The position numbers and the translations under genes are program-made. Below are positions 5,528 to 6,994 of a DNA stretch of 6,994 bases, in pieces (within the stretch, counting starts at the first letter, position 1; every line of letters begins with the position of its first letter). This DNA comes from Geobacter sp. UBA2189. GTDB lineage: Bacteria; Desulfobacterota; Desulfuromonadia; Geobacterales; Pseudopelobacteraceae. Under the pieces are notes generated by a model that ran no database searches, was not told the origin of the DNA, and saw nothing but the letters and a program-made list of their open reading frames with translations. The stretch is taken from NCBI GenBank assembly GCA_002328035.1, contig DCVL01000004.1, positions 25,316 to 32,309 of the forward strand. The letters are read 5' to 3'.

Positions 5528-6994
5528 CTAGTTGCCCCTGGTTATCCGTCCCTCGGTCACCGGTCTGATATTCTTTCCGCGCCCTAAATTCTCAAGAACC
5601 ACATCTCTCAGAAAACGACCCGGATCATTATAGATCAGGCGACTACTCTTCATAGCGCCAGCTACTTCGGAAAAATCACCGGAACTGCGAATAGCCTTAC
5701 CAAAGGCGGTGTACCCGTCACCACCGGCTGCAATAAAATCAACGGTTGCCACCGTGTACTCCTGTGTCGGATCCAGCGGTTTGCCAGCAACTACAACAGA
5801 ATTAACCCGTTTGCCAATTGGTCTGGATGGATCAAAAGCAAAACGGATGCCGGAAACCTGGGGAAAGCGCCCTTCACCATTTTCAATACCGGAAACACCA
5901 TGTTCCAAAGTCTCAAGCAGTTGGGCGCCGGTCATTTTAACTGCGACCAAATAGCTGTTAAACGGCAATGCTGCGTAAATCTGCCGGGCAGTGATGACCC
6001 CCTTGGGGATACCGGTACGGATACTGCCACCATTAATCAGGGCAGCCTGAGCGCCGGTCTCGTTACGGATGATATCAGCAACCAGATCACCGAAGTTGGT
6101 CTCTTGCTGGCGCACACCCTGCTGGACAAGATCGACCTCCGAACTGCCAACCTGTCTGCCCAGTACGGCAGTTACCTCACTGTTGTAGCGATCCACCAGA
6201 GCCTGAACCTCGAGGATACCCTGCCCCTGTTCAGGATGTATCTCCAGTAGCCGTCCTTCAATACTGACCAGTTTCTTGTTGTCAACCGTAACATCAGCCA
6301 GCCCCAGCACCTTACCATGCTCCCAGGCCTGCAACACGGCACAGGCGCCGATCCGTACCGGTTTTTCGACTTTGGTGTGAGAGTGTCCCCCCACGATCAC
6401 CAGCGGTAGCGCCACCGGTGAGGAACCGGTACAGAGCGATTCGGCAAGTTTACGGTCAACCTCGTGGCCCAGATGGGTAAGCAGCACCACCAGATCGGTA
6501 TCAGGACTGGTTGCGGCCAGCTGCTTCCGCGCAGTCTCAATCGGCGGTGCAAAGGTCAGCCCCACAGTATTGCGGGGATGGGAACTCTGGGGGGTATCAT
6601 CGGTAACAAGACCTATAACGGTAATCTTGAGGCCGTTGCGCACAAACTGCTTGCTGGCTAACACCTCCGGCATGCCAGACAGATTTGCTGCCAGCATCGG
6701 AAACCTTGCTTCGCTGATCCGCTGTTTAAGAACAGCCTGGCCAAAATCAAATTCATGGTTGCCAAGACAGGCAACATCAATCCCCAACAGATTCATTAAC
6801 TCAATGGATGCGCGTCCCTGCGAAAAATTGCCCCAGGAATCCCCCTGTATCAGATCTCCTGCAGCCATAAACAAGGTATTGCCGTCAGCCCGAAGCTCTG
6901 CCGCTTTTGCGGCCAGAAAGGCCGCTCCACCAATGCTAGGTGCGCCAGACGATGCTACAATCGGGTTGGCAAACCCATGGAAATCATTAATGTG
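5528..6994 (-). CDS. 5'-nucleotidase / bifunctional metallophosphatase, N-terminus off window
   Basis: This is a two-domain enzyme of the UshA/5'-nucleotidase family, which removes phosphate from nucleotides, usually in the periplasm. The frame is open to the right edge, giving 489 visible residues. A TTG at 6872-6874 is an internal Leu codon, because the 40 codons before it encode the first metal-binding motif (NDFHG) and GGAAFLAAKAAELR. Numbering from the edge, the di-metal ligands are all visible: Asp4 and His6 (DFH), Asp47 (GDLIQGD), Asn79-His80 (GNHEFD), His174 (LLTHLG), His204 and His206 (GGHSH). The C-terminal nucleotide-binding domain starts near residue 260 and contains NFGDLVAD (300-307), NGGSIRTG (321-328), Phe345 in LPFNS, and GGDGYTAF (424-431), whose aromatic side chains normally sandwich the base. 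Some 20-50 residues, probably with a signal peptide, lie beyond the window. G+C is higher than in the left part (36 and 33 of 60 in the lines from 6361 and 6421). The substrate (AMP, UDP-sugar, 2',3'-cyclic nucleotide) cannot be decided. Confidence 0.95.
   Translation of the reverse strand, partial: HINDFHGFANPIVASSGAPSIGGAAFLAAKAAELRADGNTLFMAAGDLIQGDSWGNFSQGRASIELMNLLGIDVACLGNHEFDFGQAVLKQRISEARFPMLAANLSGMPEVLASKQFVRNGLKITVIGLVTDDTPQSSHPRNTVGLTFAPPIETARKQLAATSPDTDLVVLLTHLGHEVDRKLAESLCTGSSPVALPLVIVGGHSHTKVEKPVRIGACAVLQAWEHGKVLGLADVTVDNKKLVSIEGRLLEIHPEQGQGILEVQALVDRYNSEVTAVLGRQVGSSEVDLVQQGVRQQETNFGDLVADIIRNETGAQAALINGGSIRTGIPKGVITARQIYAALPFNSYLVAVKMTGAQLLETLEHGVSGIENGEGRFPQVSGIRFAFDPSRPIGKRVNSVVVAGKPLDPTQEYTVATVDFIAAGGDGYTAFGKAIRSSGDFSEVAGAMKSSRLIYNDPGRFLRDVVLENLGRGKNIRPVTEGRITRGN
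5535..5539 (-). promoter_or_regulatory. Ribosome binding site inside the nucleotidase 3' end
   Basis: On the minus strand AGGGG precedes the ATG at 5525-5527 by seven bases and overlaps the last codons of the nucleotidase gene. The stop and start codons read TAG-ATG without a gap. This fixes the start of the small gene and argues for coupled translation. Confidence 0.75.

Noticed and set aside
5900..6250. Plus-strand open frame of 116 codons.
   Set aside because: It is antisense to the conserved C-terminal domain of the nucleotidase.

Overview
The window looks like bacterial chromosomal DNA of moderate, uneven G+C. The gene set is a VapC-type toxin, a CPA2/Kef antiporter, a long YeeE/YedE sulfur-type transporter, a class II CPD photolyase and a periplasmic-type 5'-nucleotidase with a tiny partner gene. 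This suggests an anaerobic or facultative Gram-negative bacterium, possibly of the Desulfuromonadia/Geobacter type. That assignment is an impression from protein style, not something the sequence proves. No rRNA, tRNA, CRISPR array, insertion sequence or phage gene was seen.

Layout from left to right. Bases 1-375 (+) hold the 3' part of a PIN-domain toxin gene whose first few codons, and presumably its antitoxin, lie left of the window. Everything else is on the minus strand. The toxin converges on the antiporter, and the 70-base gap between them contains a short hairpin that may act as a terminator. Reading in the direction of transcription, a three-gene cluster runs from a class II photolyase (4988-3636) to a YeeE/YedE transporter (3588-2473) to a Kef-like antiporter with RCK domains (2422-446). 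The gaps are 47 and 50 bases and no clear terminator is seen in them, so one transcript is plausible. A good sigma-70-like promoter (TTGATT, 16 bases, TATAAT; 5062-5089) lies upstream of the photolyase.

Upstream of that, a two-gene unit consists of a 5'-nucleotidase/metallophosphatase (5528-6994, cut by the right edge) and a 70-residue protein (5315-5527). The small gene's ATG directly abuts the nucleotidase stop codon, and its ribosome binding site is inside the nucleotidase gene, so translational coupling is likely. The 326 bases between this unit and the photolyase carry a perfect 8-bp hairpin and the photolyase promoter.

Functionally, the photolyase repairs UV-made cyclobutane pyrimidine dimers, the YeeE/YedE protein probably imports a sulfur (possibly selenium) compound, and the Kef-like protein exchanges a monovalent cation for protons under nucleotide control. 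A shared stress theme for this cluster is only inference. Most genes are recognisable families. The least explained element is the small ferredoxin-like (beta-grasp-like, cysteine-poor) protein coupled to the nucleotidase. I found no convincing evidence of an entirely new system.
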